A stretch of DNA of 64,000 nt from Erythrobacter sp. WG. Its GTDB lineage: Bacteria; Pseudomonadota; Alphaproteobacteria; Sphingomonadales; Sphingomonadaceae. Below the pieces are notes generated by a model, which searched no databases, was not told the origin of the DNA, and saw only the letters and a program-made list of their open reading frames with translations. The first letter of the stretch is position 1. The number at the start of each line of letters is the position of its first letter. The position numbers and the translations under genes are program-made. This document shows, piece after piece, positions 18,085 to 26,733 of this stretch. Where the stretch lies: contig NZ_JAPFGY010000004.1 of NCBI RefSeq assembly GCF_026586795.1, forward strand, positions 93,517 to 157,516, in the 5' to 3' direction.

Positions 18085-21000
18085 TCAGTACCTTGCGGTC
18101 ACCCCGAGGAAGAACGCGCGCCCCATGCCCGAGACCGGATAGGCCGAGCTCGAGATGTAGGGGATCTCGTTCGTCAGGTTGTTGATCCCGCCGTAGAGCG
18201 AGAATTCGTCCGTCACGTCGAGGTTGAACGCGACGTTGTGGATCCAGTAATCGGGCGCGAAGCCCGCGGGGCCGAATTCGGTGTCGATGCGCTCGATCTC
18301 GATGGCCCCGGCGACGGCGGTGGATTCGATGTACTGCACGCCGTAGTTGAGGCTGAAGTCGCCGCGGTTCCAGGTCACATTGGCAAAGCCCGACCACTCC
18401 GGCGCGCCGAGTTCGCGCAGGCCCGGGTTGACGAAGTCGGTGCGCACCGGATCGAAGAAGCGGTCGAGCCGCTCGGTCCAGTTGCCGACCAGCGCGAGGT
18501 TGAAGTTGTTCTTGCCGAGGCTGAACGCATAGTTCGCCTGGAAGTCGATCCCGCGCGTTTCGAGCTTGGCGAAGTTGATTTGCGTCTGGGTCAGGAAGTT
18601 GAAGCCCCGGTTCCCCGGGTTGCGGGTGAACAGCGTGCAGAAGTTGTTGGGGAAGGTCGGCAGGTCATAGCAGGTGTTGACGATCGTCTGCGCATCGACC
18701 GCCTGGATCGCGTCGGTGATCTCGATCGCGTAGTAATCTGCCGAGACCGAGAAGCCGGGGATAAAGCGCGGCTGGATGACGCCGCCCACGCTCCAGGTGG
18801 TGGCGGTTTCCTCCCTGAGGTTGGGGTTGCCCCCCGAGGTGCCCGAGAAGCGCGCGGTGAGCGGGTCCTCGTAGCCGACCGGGATGTTGTCCGCCCGGCA
18901 ATTGCGCAGGCGGGTCTGCGCGTTGGGCCGGTTCTCGCGGATCAGCTGGTCGATCAGCGACTGGTTGCACGGGTCGTTGGGACGGAAGGTCGCGCCCTGC
19001 TGCGGGTTGAACAGTTCCGCGATGTTCGGCGCGCGCACCGCGCGGGCATAGCTGCCGCGCAGGCGGATGTCGCGGATCGGCGCCCACACCCCGTTGGCGT
19101 TCCAGGTGAAGTTGCCGCCGACAGTCGAGTAGTCGGCATAGCGGCCCGCCGCGCCAAAGCTCAGTTCGTGGAAGAACGGCATATCGGCGAGCAGCGGCAC
19201 GCGGATTTCGCCGAAGACCTCCTTCACGTCGAACGAGCCGCCGGCGTTGAACTGGCGGGTGGTGGGATCGAACACCAGCCGCTGGTTGCGCGACACGTTG
19301 CCGATGAAGGTGCCGGCCGGGCCGGCGGGCGAGCCGGCGGGCAGGAGGCCGAGGATCAGGTCGTCGAAGCGCGAACGCGAGGACTCGTCGCGATATTCGC
19401 CGCCGACGAGGAACGAGATCGGACCGCCCGGCAGGTTGAGGAACGCGCCGGTGTCGCCGTTCAGCATCCCGGTGATGACCGTCTGCTCGAGGCGGAAGCG
19501 GTTGGTGGTCGGCGTGGTGATCCAGTTGGCCGCTTCCGGGGTGACCGAATTCACGCCGCGGAACAGGTTGACCGGCACGCAGCCCGAATTGGCGCCGGGC
19601 GTGAAGGTGAAGAAGCCGGGCGCGATGACCGGGAAGAACTCCGAGCCCGGGTGCGGGGCGGCGGTGGGGTTGAGGGTCGAGCGGCAGGTCGGGCCGTTGG
19701 GCCCCTGGACGACATCGATCGCGGCGAACAGACGGTCGTAGCGCACCGAGTTGCTGGAGGTGTTGACGTTGTCCGTGCGGCCGTAGTTGCCGACCAGCTG
19801 GTACTTGAGGTGCGGGGTGATGTCGCCGTCGATCCCGCCAACGATCCGGTAGGTGTCGCGCTCGGCGGTCGAGATGCCCGGCCCGAGGTCGAGGAAGTCG
19901 CGGCTGATGCGCAGGCCGCGCGCGGCGGTGGCATCGGCGCGCAGCGCCTGCGGGATGAAAGGGTTTTCCGGGAAGATCAGCAGCGTGTCGTAGAAGCTGT
20001 TGTAGTTGTTGCGGCTGACCGTGTTGTTGCGGGTGTACTTGGCATCGATCCAGATCCGCGCCGCATCGGAAAACTCGTAGCTGGCGCGCAGGTTGGCATA
20101 GATGCGTTCCGAGCCCGGGATCAGCGAGGTCTGGTTGGTGCGCTCGACCGAGCCGTCGCCGCCGAACTGGTTGGTGCCGGTCGAGATCACCCCGTCGCGC
20201 ACGATCCGCACGTTGCCCTGGGTATCGGTCACGTAGCACCCGCCGCCGCCGCCGGCGAGGCGGCCGGTGAAGGTTTCATTGCAGTCGCCCACCCCGTTGC
20301 CATTGATGTCGGCGGAAAAGAAGCCGAAGTCGCGGCGGTAGATCAGGCCGGCGTTGGACGAGATGGCGAAGCGCGGGTCGCCGCCGATGACGAACGTCGG
20401 GGCCGACGCCGCGCGCGCGATCAGCGCCTGTTCGGCCGCGGTCAGAGCGACGCCCGGGAACTGCGTTGCAGCCTGGGCGGCAGTCGGGATCACCGCGCCG
20501 TAGGGAAAGCGGGTCGCCGATGCGCCGGGGCCGCCGATGCGGTAGAAGTTCGCGAAGTTCGGCGTTGCCGCGGCGGTGATTTCGCCGACCTGGAAGCGCC
20601 GCAGCGGGTTGGCGTAGGTCGTCGAGTTGTTGCCGCGCCCGTTGTCGCGGGTGAAGGCCCGCGCGCCCATCAGGATCTCGTTGTCCTTGGTGTAGCCGGC
20701 CGCGAGGGTCACGTTGCCGCGCCCGCCGCCGAAGTTCTTGCCGACCAGACCCTCGATCCGCGCGGTGCGCCCGTCGCCGGCGGAGGAGATGCCCATCTGC
20801 GCATCGATCTGGACGCCCTCGAAATCGCGCTTGAGGATGTAGTTGACGACGCCCGTCACCGCGTCCGCGCCGTAGATCGCGGACGCGCCGCCGGTGAGCA
20901 CGTCGACGCGTTCGATGAGGCCGCGCGGAATGGTCGAGACGTCGACCGACTGGGTGCCGGCCACGCCCGAGACGTGCCGCCAGCCGTCGACCAGCACGAG

Positions 21001-21387
21001 GGTGCGGTTCGCGCCGAGCTGGCGCAGGTTGATCGAGGCCTGGCCGACCGTGTTGGCGCCGCCCGGCACGGCGGGCCCGCGCTCGAGCGAGTCGGCGACG
21101 GTGCTCGAGGAGATCAGCGCCGGGATCAGCCGCAGCGCGGCGGTCGGATCGCTGGCGCCGAAGTTCCTGAGCGAGGTCGCATCGACGGTCGTCACGGGCA
21201 CCGGCTCGGTGGAATTGGGATCGCGCTTGAGGCGCGAGCCGGTGACGACGATCGGCGTGGAATCTTCCGCCGTCGCGGTGTCCTCCTGCGCCGCGCTGTC
21301 TTGCGCGTGCAGCGGTGCGGCCGCGATCAGCGCCGCGGCGATCGCCGGCAGCGAGGCCATGGAGAAAGTCGAGTTCGTGAAACGCAT
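18085..21387 (-). CDS. TonB-dependent receptor
   Basis: A 1100-residue outer-membrane receptor. It has a signal peptide (residues 1-29, ending PLHAQDS), a TonB-box-like STPIVVTGSRL, then a plug domain with LVLVDGWRHVSG and VDVLTGGASAIYGADAVTGVVNYI. A long beta-barrel ends YPVSGMGRAFFLGVTARY with a terminal aromatic, as required for BAM assembly. Its length and the DPNSTEPVPV start resemble the large sphingomonad receptors used for oligosaccharides, peptides or aromatics; the ligand cannot be read from sequence. It is separated by 387 bp from the upstream response regulator and looks monocistronic. Confidence 0.93.
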   Translation of the reverse strand: MRFTNSTFSMASLPAIAAALIAAAPLHAQDSAAQEDTATAEDSTPIVVTGSRLKRDPNSTEPVPVTTVDATSLRNFGASDPTAALRLIPALISSSTVADSLERGPAVPGGANTVGQASINLRQLGANRTLVLVDGWRHVSGVAGTQSVDVSTIPRGLIERVDVLTGGASAIYGADAVTGVVNYILKRDFEGVQIDAQMGISSAGDGRTARIEGLVGKNFGGGRGNVTLAAGYTKDNEILMGARAFTRDNGRGNNSTTYANPLRRFQVGEITAAATPNFANFYRIGGPGASATRFPYGAVIPTAAQAATQFPGVALTAAEQALIARAASAPTFVIGGDPRFAISSNAGLIYRRDFGFFSADINGNGVGDCNETFTGRLAGGGGGCYVTDTQGNVRIVRDGVISTGTNQFGGDGSVERTNQTSLIPGSERIYANLRASYEFSDAARIWIDAKYTRNNTVSRNNYNSFYDTLLIFPENPFIPQALRADATAARGLRISRDFLDLGPGISTAERDTYRIVGGIDGDITPHLKYQLVGNYGRTDNVNTSSNSVRYDRLFAAIDVVQGPNGPTCRSTLNPTAAPHPGSEFFPVIAPGFFTFTPGANSGCVPVNLFRGVNSVTPEAANWITTPTTNRFRLEQTVITGMLNGDTGAFLNLPGGPISFLVGGEYRDESSRSRFDDLILGLLPAGSPAGPAGTFIGNVSRNQRLVFDPTTRQFNAGGSFDVKEVFGEIRVPLLADMPFFHELSFGAAGRYADYSTVGGNFTWNANGVWAPIRDIRLRGSYARAVRAPNIAELFNPQQGATFRPNDPCNQSLIDQLIRENRPNAQTRLRNCRADNIPVGYEDPLTARFSGTSGGNPNLREETATTWSVGGVIQPRFIPGFSVSADYYAIEITDAIQAVDAQTIVNTCYDLPTFPNNFCTLFTRNPGNRGFNFLTQTQINFAKLETRGIDFQANYAFSLGKNNFNLALVGNWTERLDRFFDPVRTDFVNPGLRELGAPEWSGFANVTWNRGDFSLNYGVQYIESTAVAGAIEIERIDTEFGPAGFAPDYWIHNVAFNLDVTDEFSLYGGINNLTNEIPYISSSAYPVSGMGRAFFLGVTARY

Positions 21388-21774
21388 GATGTCTACCTCG
21401 CGAGATACAAGCCGTAGGACCGGCCGAAACCGCGGCTGGCGCGGCGTCGATCCTGTCGTCGCCAGGCGCGCTGTGGCGGGGAGCCCGTCGCTCTCCCCTA
21501 CCGCGTCCTGCCGGTCCTTCCTGCGCGAGATCGGATGGCCGGGCTTTACGCCCTGTGCCTGCCCGCCCCCTGAAGCGGCGCGCCCCGCGTGGGGTGGCGC
21601 CGGGGATGACTATCGCAAATGACGCGATCCGCCGTAAGCGCAAACATATGTTAGTCTTCCGATATAGCGGTTTTGGCAGGCAGGTGTGGCCGCCAGGACA
21701 CATTGTCCTGAGCGAAGGATCGGCGCTGCGTGGATGCGAAGTCCGGGCGCGGCGCGCCTGCTGCACTCGATCGG
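21388..21774. other. 387-bp intergenic promoter region of the TonB receptor
   Basis: No convincing gene is seen. The segment includes a relatively A/T-rich patch with the palindrome AACATATGTT at 21643-21652 and a nearby TATATC on the minus strand, plus an inverted repeat at 21694-21710. It probably carries the receptor promoter and its control. Confidence 0.5.
21694..21710. promoter_or_regulatory. Inverted repeat upstream of the TonB receptor
   Basis: CAGGACA-CAT-TGTCCTG: 7-base perfect arms around a 3-base spacer, about 310 bp upstream of the receptor start and 65 bp downstream of the response-regulator stop. It could be an operator or a small hairpin at the end of the regulator transcript. 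Confidence 0.35.
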
Positions 21775-22251
21775 CTACAGCACCCGGCGATAGGGCTCGC
21801 CCGGCAGCACCGCGCGATGGGGATCGCCGATCACGGCTTCCTTGATGTCGACATGGCGCGGCCGGTCGCCGCGCAGGGCCAGCTGGCGGTTGACGCGGCG
21901 CACCAGATCGAAGGGCTCGAAGGGCTTTGAGAGGAAGTCCTGCGCCCCGGCGAAGATCGCCTGCGCGCGGTCCTCGTCGCCGCGCATCGCGGTGAACATC
22001 ATCACCGGCAGATCGTAGAGCTCGGCCGAGAGGCGCAGGCGCCTGAGGAACGTGAGGCCGGATTCGCCCGGCATCCCCTGGTCGAGCAGCAGCAGGTCGG
22101 GCCGCTTGCGCTGCACGCAGCGCCACGCATCCGCCGCGCTCGTCACCCAGCCGCAGGCGTGCCCTGCGTCGATCAGCACCTCGCTGGCGAGTTCGGCGAT
22201 CAGCTCGTCGTCGTCGGCAATCAGGATGCGGGCCATGTGCGGGTCTGCCAT
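21775..22251 (-). CDS. Stand-alone response regulator receiver protein
   Basis: A 158-residue protein consisting of one CheY-like receiver domain: RILIADDDELIAELAS (acidic pocket), DLLLLDQGMPGESG (phospho-acceptor Asp), PVMMFTAMRGDED (Thr switch) and FLSKPFEPFDLVRRV (conserved Lys). A 35-residue tail follows with no DNA-binding domain. It probably works by protein-protein contact or phosphorelay. No kinase is adjacent. The start at 22251 gives MADPHMARIL; the internal ATG at 22236 also fits. The next gene upstream is the divergent phosphatase. Confidence 0.88.
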   Translation of the reverse strand: MADPHMARILIADDDELIAELASEVLIDAGHACGWVTSAADAWRCVQRKRPDLLLLDQGMPGESGLTFLRRLRLSAELYDLPVMMFTAMRGDEDRAQAIFAGAQDFLSKPFEPFDLVRRVNRQLALRGDRPRHVDIKEAVIGDPHRAVLPGEPYRRVL

Positions 22252-22389
22252 GCTCGAAGGGGATGGGAAACGCAGGGTTAACCACGCACGCCTTGGGACG
22301 GGCCTGCCGCGCCCCCTCGCACAAGTGCCTAGGGGATTTGCCGGAGGCCTGCTTGCCCCTGCGGGACCCGGCTGTAAGGGTCCGCCCCC

Positions 22390-23193
22390 ATGACCAGCGA
22401 TTCTCCCGCGGCCGCCCGGATCGGCCCCTTCTATGTCACACAGGGCATTCACAACCTTCGCGACTATGGCGGCTATCGGGCCGGCGGCGGAGGTCGGGTG
22501 AAGACCGGGCTGCTGTTCCGGTCGGGCCAGCACTTCGAGGCGAGCGAGGCGGACCTCGCGCTTGTCCATGCGCTCGGTATCCGCACCGTGATCGACCTGC
22601 GCGGCACCAGCGAGCGCACCGGCTTTCCCTGCCGCCGCCACCCGGACTTCGGCGCCGAGGTGATCGCCTACGACGGGGAGACCACCAACTCGCCGCCGCA
22701 CGAGGGCGGAGGCGGCCGGGTGGAGATGACCGCGCAGAAGGCGCGCGAGCGGATGCTGGCGGTCTATACGCGGATGCCCGTCAATCCGGCAATGATCTGG
22801 GTGTTCCGCGAATATTTCCGCGCGCTGGACGCGAATGAGGGCGGCAGCCTCGTCCACTGCTTTGCCGGCAAGGACCGCACCGGCATGGCGGCGAGCCTGC
22901 TGCTCCACGTGCTCGGCGTCCACCGCGACGATTACACGGCCGAGTTTTTGCTCACCAACGAGGCGCCGACCCGCGCAATCCTCGAGCGCCAGTCGCTCCC
23001 CCGGATGCAGGCGCATTTCGGCACCATCGATCCCGAGGCGCTGCACAACCTGATGGGGGTGCTGCCCGAATACATCGACACCTACATCGCCAAGGTCGAA
23101 GCGGATCACGGATCGCTCGACACCTATCTCGAGGCAATCCTGGGTGTGGACGGGGCAAGAAAAGAGCGCCTGAGGGCCAAGCTCGTGGCGTGA
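22390..23193 (+). CDS. Tyrosine-protein phosphatase (LpqP/SIW14-like, family 3)
   Basis: A 267-residue phosphatase with the HCxxGKDRTG active site (HCFAGKDRTGMAASLLL near residue 156), in which Cys is nucleophile and Arg binds phosphate. The N-terminus NLRDYGGYRAGGGGRVKTGLLFRSGQ and VIDLRGTSER are typical of bacterial tyrosine/serine phosphatases that also act on phosphoinositides. Substrates are unknown. It starts 138 bp from the divergent response regulator. trxB follows after 61 bp, possibly on the same transcript. Confidence 0.9.
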   Translation: MTSDSPAAARIGPFYVTQGIHNLRDYGGYRAGGGGRVKTGLLFRSGQHFEASEADLALVHALGIRTVIDLRGTSERTGFPCRRHPDFGAEVIAYDGETTNSPPHEGGGGRVEMTAQKARERMLAVYTRMPVNPAMIWVFREYFRALDANEGGSLVHCFAGKDRTGMAASLLLHVLGVHRDDYTAEFLLTNEAPTRAILERQSLPRMQAHFGTIDPEALHNLMGVLPEYIDTYIAKVEADHGSLDTYLEAILGVDGARKERLRAKLVA

Positions 23194-23254
23194 CTTTTCG
23201 CACCGGCCGCCCCATATCGCTCGCTCGAGATTCCCACCGCAAGGCGCACCCATC

Positions 23255-24226
23255 ATGGCCACCCACACCACCAAGCTGCTCATCATCGGCTCCGGCCCGG
23301 CCGGCTACTCCGCCGCGATCTACGCCGCGCGCGCGATGCTGGAACCGATCGTCGTTCAGGGCCTCCAGCCCGGCGGGCAGCTCACCATCACCACCGATGT
23401 CGAGAACTACCCCGGCTTCCGCGATGTGGTGCAGGGCCCGTGGCTGATGGAGGAAATGCGCGCCCAGGCCGAACACGTCGGCACGCGAATGATCTGGGAC
23501 ACGATCGTCACCGTCGATCTCGAACACGGCTCGCCGTTCCGCGCGATCGGCGACAGCGGGGACGAATACATCGCCGATTGCGTGGTGATCTGCACCGGTG
23601 CGCAGGCCAAGTGGCTGGGCGTTCCCGGCGAGATGGCGCTGGGCGGCAAGGGCGTCTCGGCCTGCGCGACCTGCGACGGGTTCTTCTACCGCGGCAAGAA
23701 GGTCGCGGTGATCGGCGGCGGCAACACCGCGGTGGAAGAGGCGCTCTACCTCACCAACCACTCCGACAACGTCATCCTGATCCACCGCCGCGATTCCCTG
23801 CGCGCCGAGAAGATCCTGCAGGAGCGGCTCTTCGCCAATCCCAAGATCACGGTGCTCTGGAACAAGGCGGTCGACAGCTTCGAGGCGGGGGAGAACGGGA
23901 TGCTCCACCATCTCGCGCTGACCGACACGGTGACGGGCGAGGCGAGCACGCTGGAGGTCGACGGGGCCTTCGTCGCGATCGGCCATGCGCCGGCGACCTC
24001 GCTGTTCACCGGCAAGCTGCCGATGGACGAGGCGGGCTACCTCCTCACCGAACCCGGCACGCCCAAGACCGCGATCCCCGGGGTCTTCGCTGCCGGCGAC
24101 GTGACCGATCACGTCTACCGCCAGGCGGTGACCGCGGCGGGGATGGGCTGCATGGCGGCCTTGGACGCCGAACGCTGGCTCGCCAGCCGTGCGCACGCCG
24201 AGCAGCAAGCCGAGGCGGCGGAGTAG
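23255..24226 (+). CDS. trxB: Thioredoxin-disulfide reductase
   Basis: A 323-residue flavoenzyme that moves electrons from NADPH to thioredoxin. IIGSGPAGYSAAIYAARA binds FAD, SACATCDGFFYRGKKV carries the redox CxxC (CATC), VIGGGNTAVEEALYL binds NADPH, and FAAGDVTDHVYRQAVTAAGMGCMAAL closes the FAD site. This order and length are diagnostic of low-Mr TrxB. The ATG at 23255 is preceded by AAGG. It ends next to a repeat that probably terminates the transcript. Confidence 0.97.
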   Translation: MATHTTKLLIIGSGPAGYSAAIYAARAMLEPIVVQGLQPGGQLTITTDVENYPGFRDVVQGPWLMEEMRAQAEHVGTRMIWDTIVTVDLEHGSPFRAIGDSGDEYIADCVVICTGAQAKWLGVPGEMALGGKGVSACATCDGFFYRGKKVAVIGGGNTAVEEALYLTNHSDNVILIHRRDSLRAEKILQERLFANPKITVLWNKAVDSFEAGENGMLHHLALTDTVTGEASTLEVDGAFVAIGHAPATSLFTGKLPMDEAGYLLTEPGTPKTAIPGVFAAGDVTDHVYRQAVTAAGMGCMAALDAERWLASRAHAEQQAEAAE

Positions 24227-24237
24227 GTAGGGAGGAA

Positions 24238-24325
24238 GCCCACCCCCGGCCCCTCCCGCAAGCGCGAGGGGAGCATCAGCGCGACATGGTCCCCCTCCCG
24301 CCTGCGGGAGGGGTCAGGGGTGGGC
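24238..24325. repeat. Inverted pair of GC-rich palindromic elements downstream of trxB
   Basis: Two related units face each other: 24238-24274 (GCCCACCCCCGG then CCCTCCCG...GAGGGGAG) and 24290-24325 (CCCCCTCCCG...CGGGAGGGG then TCAGGGGTGGGC). Each has its own stem, and the outer tails pair with one another. The position between convergent trxB and MAPEG genes suits a bidirectional terminator. The same element type is inside egtB at 6796-6832. Confidence 0.75.
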
Positions 24326-24335
24326 CTGACCGGCC

Positions 24336-24776
24336 TCACCCGTACGCGTGGAACACCGCGATCCCCGCGTGCAGGATCAGCGCCATCAGCGCAAGGCTCG
24401 ACAGCGCGAAGAGAGCGAAGCGCACCACGACCTTGTTCCACGTCGCCTGCACGATGCTGTGCAGGACCCTGAAGGCGACATAGGCCCAGGCGATCGTCGC
24501 ATTCAGCCCGTCGCCCTGACCGATGATCGCCAGCACGATGGCCACCGCGTAGAACAGCGTCGGCGCCTCGTGGAGGTGGTTGTAGTTGTCCGCCTTCCAG
24601 CTGACCCGGTCGGGCAGCTGCGCCCGCAGGCTTGCGCCGGTCGATCCGACCATCCCCTTGGCGTCGATCCCCGCCTTGAGCATCGCCGGGATGCGGGTCG
24701 CATACATCCACACCCACATCACCATCGTCCACGCCAGCAGCGCGACGACGGGCCGAAGAATGTCCATTCCGATCAT
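24336..24776 (-). CDS. MAPEG-family membrane protein
   Basis: A 146-residue integral membrane protein with about four helices. The KADNYNHLHEAPTLFYAVAIVLAI segment and AYVAFRVLHSIVQATWNKV are the MAPEG (membrane-associated eicosanoid and glutathione metabolism) signature, including the Asn/Glu and Arg residues that contact glutathione in characterised members. Function in bacteria is generally unknown. It follows a second MAPEG gene by 13 bp, so the two form a tandem operon. An internal ATG at 24767 is an alternative start. Confidence 0.88.
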   Translation of the reverse strand: MIGMDILRPVVALLAWTMVMWVWMYATRIPAMLKAGIDAKGMVGSTGASLRAQLPDRVSWKADNYNHLHEAPTLFYAVAIVLAIIGQGDGLNATIAWAYVAFRVLHSIVQATWNKVVVRFALFALSSLALMALILHAGIAVFHAYG

Positions 24777-24789
24777 CGGGTTCGTCTCC

Positions 24790-25245
24790 TCAAGCCGGCA
24801 GGGCGGACGGGTCGGCGAAGGCGGTCGCCATCACCGCGCGGATCGCCAGGGTCAGCAGCACCAGCGCGCTGGCGCAGAACAGCGCGAAGCGCACGGGGAT
24901 GGTGTTGACGAAGATCTGCCACAACGAATGCAGCACCCGCAGCGCAAGGTAGCCCCACGCCAGCGCCACATCGAGCGCGCCCGGCCCGGTGATCGCGAGG
25001 ATCACCGCCACGGCATAGAACAGCGTGGGCTGTTCGTGGAGGTGAGTGTGGTTGTGCGCCGGCCAGTTCGCCTTGTCCGGGATCACTCCCTCGAGATCGT
25101 TGCCGCGCACGCCGACCTTGCGGGGCAGGGTGGATTTGTCCGCGACCTTGGCGATGGCGCCGAAGCGCGCCGGGATGATCGCGAACATGACGATGATCGT
25201 CCACACCACCAGCAGGGCGGCGGGCGCGAGTATCTGCGCTTGCAT
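24790..25245 (-). CDS. MAPEG-family membrane protein (second copy)
   Basis: A 151-residue membrane protein clearly related to its downstream neighbour: PAHNHTHLHEQPTLFYAVAVILAITG and LALRVLHSLWQIFVNTIPVRFALF match the same MAPEG segments. Tandem copies suggest hetero-oligomers or divergence after duplication. The ATG at 25245 follows GGGGATCC on the coding strand; an open frame extending to 25380 is not supported by the family. It is divergent from csaA across 95 bp. Confidence 0.87.
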   Translation of the reverse strand: MQAQILAPAALLVVWTIIVMFAIIPARFGAIAKVADKSTLPRKVGVRGNDLEGVIPDKANWPAHNHTHLHEQPTLFYAVAVILAITGPGALDVALAWGYLALRVLHSLWQIFVNTIPVRFALFCASALVLLTLAIRAVMATAFADPSALPA

Positions 25246-25340
25246 TCGAAGGATCCCCTGGGCTGGGCCTCTTGTGACAGCCTTGCTGCAAGAGCGCGGA
25301 CCGATTGTCAAATGCAACCGATCCGCTAGCCTGGCGCGCC

Positions 25341-25712
25341 ATGCACCTCCTCCACGATCCCGCCGCCCCGGCTGCCGCACCGATCGCCTTCGACGACTTC
25401 CTGAAGGTCGACATCCGCGCCGGCCGCATCCTCGCCGCCGAGCCTTTCCCGCAGGCGCGCAAGCCCTCGCTGAAGCTCACCATCGACTTCGGCGCAGGGG
25501 TGGGGGTCAAACGCTCCTCGGCGCAGATCGCCGATCTCTACGCGCCCGAGGCGCTGGTGGGCCGGATGGTCGCAGCGGTGGTCAACTTCCCCCCGCGCCA
25601 GATCGGCAAGTTCATGTCCGAGGTGCTGACCCTCGGCTTTCCCGACGCGGAAGGCCGCGTGGTGCTGTTCCAGCCCGACGCCGAGGTGCCCCCCGGCGCG
25701 CGGCTGTTCTGA
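25341..25712 (+). CDS. csaA: CsaA-type tRNA-binding protein
   Basis: A 123-residue protein formed almost entirely by the tRNA-binding OB-fold seen in CsaA and at the C-terminus of some MetRS: FLKVDIRAGRILAAEPFPQARKPSLKLTIDFG, then KRSSAQIADLY, VVNFPPRQIGKFMSEVLTLGF and a PPGARLF end. CsaA has chaperone-like and tRNA-binding activity. The first 17 residues are a variable extension. It appears monocistronic. The 150 bp downstream holds no recognisable feature. Confidence 0.9.
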   Translation: MHLLHDPAAPAAAPIAFDDFLKVDIRAGRILAAEPFPQARKPSLKLTIDFGAGVGVKRSSAQIADLYAPEALVGRMVAAVVNFPPRQIGKFMSEVLTLGFPDAEGRVVLFQPDAEVPPGARLF

Positions 25713-25863
25713 GAGGGTTGTCATGAAAGCCCGCCTCGTGAGAGCGGCTGCCGCCGGGGCCCGAAGCTGAAGCACGCGGGCGCACTGGGCAAACTTCCGC
25801 CGCGCAGCGGACGACTGGTTCTGGGATCGTCCGGTCGGGGTTTCAATGACCGCAAGTGGGTGG

Positions 25864-26205
25864 TTACTCACCTTTCCGCCGTAACGTCCTATCCGCCATC
25901 CAGACGTGGAACAGTTGAACCGCGACGAAGATCGCACCGAGAGCGATGAAAGCCGGCACCACCATCCCTTCCTGTCCCGGTCGAGGTCGGGAATAAGAGA
26001 GCAAAAGAGAAAATCCAAAAAGCGAAGCGATCGAGATTGCCGGAAAGAATGCTAGTGCAATTGGGCGCGGAGCAGACCAAGTCACCTCGCCATTGAGCCA
26101 CCACTTCATAGGCAATCGCTTCTCATTGGCAAAATGAGCATTCGCCCAGATCGCCACGCAAACGATGACAAAGCTGAAAACTACTCCGACGAAAAAAGCG
26201 CTCAT
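25864..26205 (-). CDS. Small membrane protein, DUF1648/SdpI-like N-terminal type
   Basis: A 113-residue protein with three likely membrane helices: residues 3-22, about 48-69 and about 82-103. Between helices 1 and 2, the segment KRLPMKWWLNGEVTWSAPRPIAL resembles the P-x-H-W/F-N-x-x-G-x-x-x-W loop of DUF1648 proteins such as the SdpI N-terminus. Its GC content and that of its flanks (about 25.86-26.30 kb) are clearly lower than elsewhere, with codons ending in A/T, which suggests recent acquisition. No partner gene is adjacent. The family link is tentative. Confidence 0.55.
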   Translation of the reverse strand: MSAFFVGVVFSFVIVCVAIWANAHFANEKRLPMKWWLNGEVTWSAPRPIALAFFPAISIASLFGFSLLLSYSRPRPGQEGMVVPAFIALGAIFVAVQLFHVWMADRTLRRKGE

Positions 26206-26410
26206 GGCAACCTCCCACGGGTAGATATTAGCATAACTACAGCAGTCAGCTATGGGGTCGCTAGCGGAATGGCAGGTTTTTTGCTGCGACTGTGAATAGC
26301 GGACAAGATCAACCGACCGGTTCGCAAATGCGCTGAGGATCGGCGCCAGGCGCCGTGCCCGCTGCCCGTTGCGGCGCTGTCAGGGGTGTCGGGGCCGGTC
26401 GGCAAGGGGG

Positions 26411-26731
26411 CTAAGCCTCCGGCTCCCACTCGGGCGGGACGGCGAAGGCGTCGGCCCATTCGGGGTGTTTGCGATACTGGGCGCGGACATAGGGGCAATA
26501 GGGCAGCACCCGGAAGCCGCGCGCGCGGGCGTCGGCGACGAGGTGTTCGACGAGCGCGAAGGCCGCGCCCGTGCCCCTGAGGCTGTCGGGGGCGATGGTG
26601 TGATCGGCGCTGATGATGCCCTCTTCCCGGTGGGTGAAGGCGATGTACGCCTCGCCCTCGCGACCTTCGACCGTGGCGATGTAGCGGCCCTTGCGCGCCC
26701 CGTCCTCGAGGCGGATGGTGATGTCGCTCAT
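26411..26731 (-). CDS. GNAT-type N-acetyltransferase-like protein (YjdJ/Acetyltransf_CG type)
   Basis: A 106-residue short acetyltransferase-like protein. IAFTHREEGIISADHTIAPDSLRGTGAAFALVEHLVADARARGFRVLPYCPYVRAQYRKHPEW matches the compact Gcn5-related family in which an RGxGxA-like loop binds CoA and a conserved Cys lies in CPYV. Such proteins are about 90-110 residues long. It follows the pirin gene by 2 bp and so is on the same transcript. Confidence 0.85.
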   Translation of the reverse strand: MSDITIRLEDGARKGRYIATVEGREGEAYIAFTHREEGIISADHTIAPDSLRGTGAAFALVEHLVADARARGFRVLPYCPYVRAQYRKHPEWADAFAVPPEWEPEA

Positions 26732-26733
26732 CG

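Noticed and set aside
18238..21417. A 1059-residue frame opposite the TonB receptor
   Set aside because: Repetitive Arg/Gly/Val/Ala translation; the opposite strand encodes a complete receptor.
21700..21718. TGTCCTGAGCGAAGGA stretch as a dispersed genomic repeat
   Set aside because: It resembles a short word often seen in sphingomonads, but only one copy was noticed here, so no repeat is claimed.
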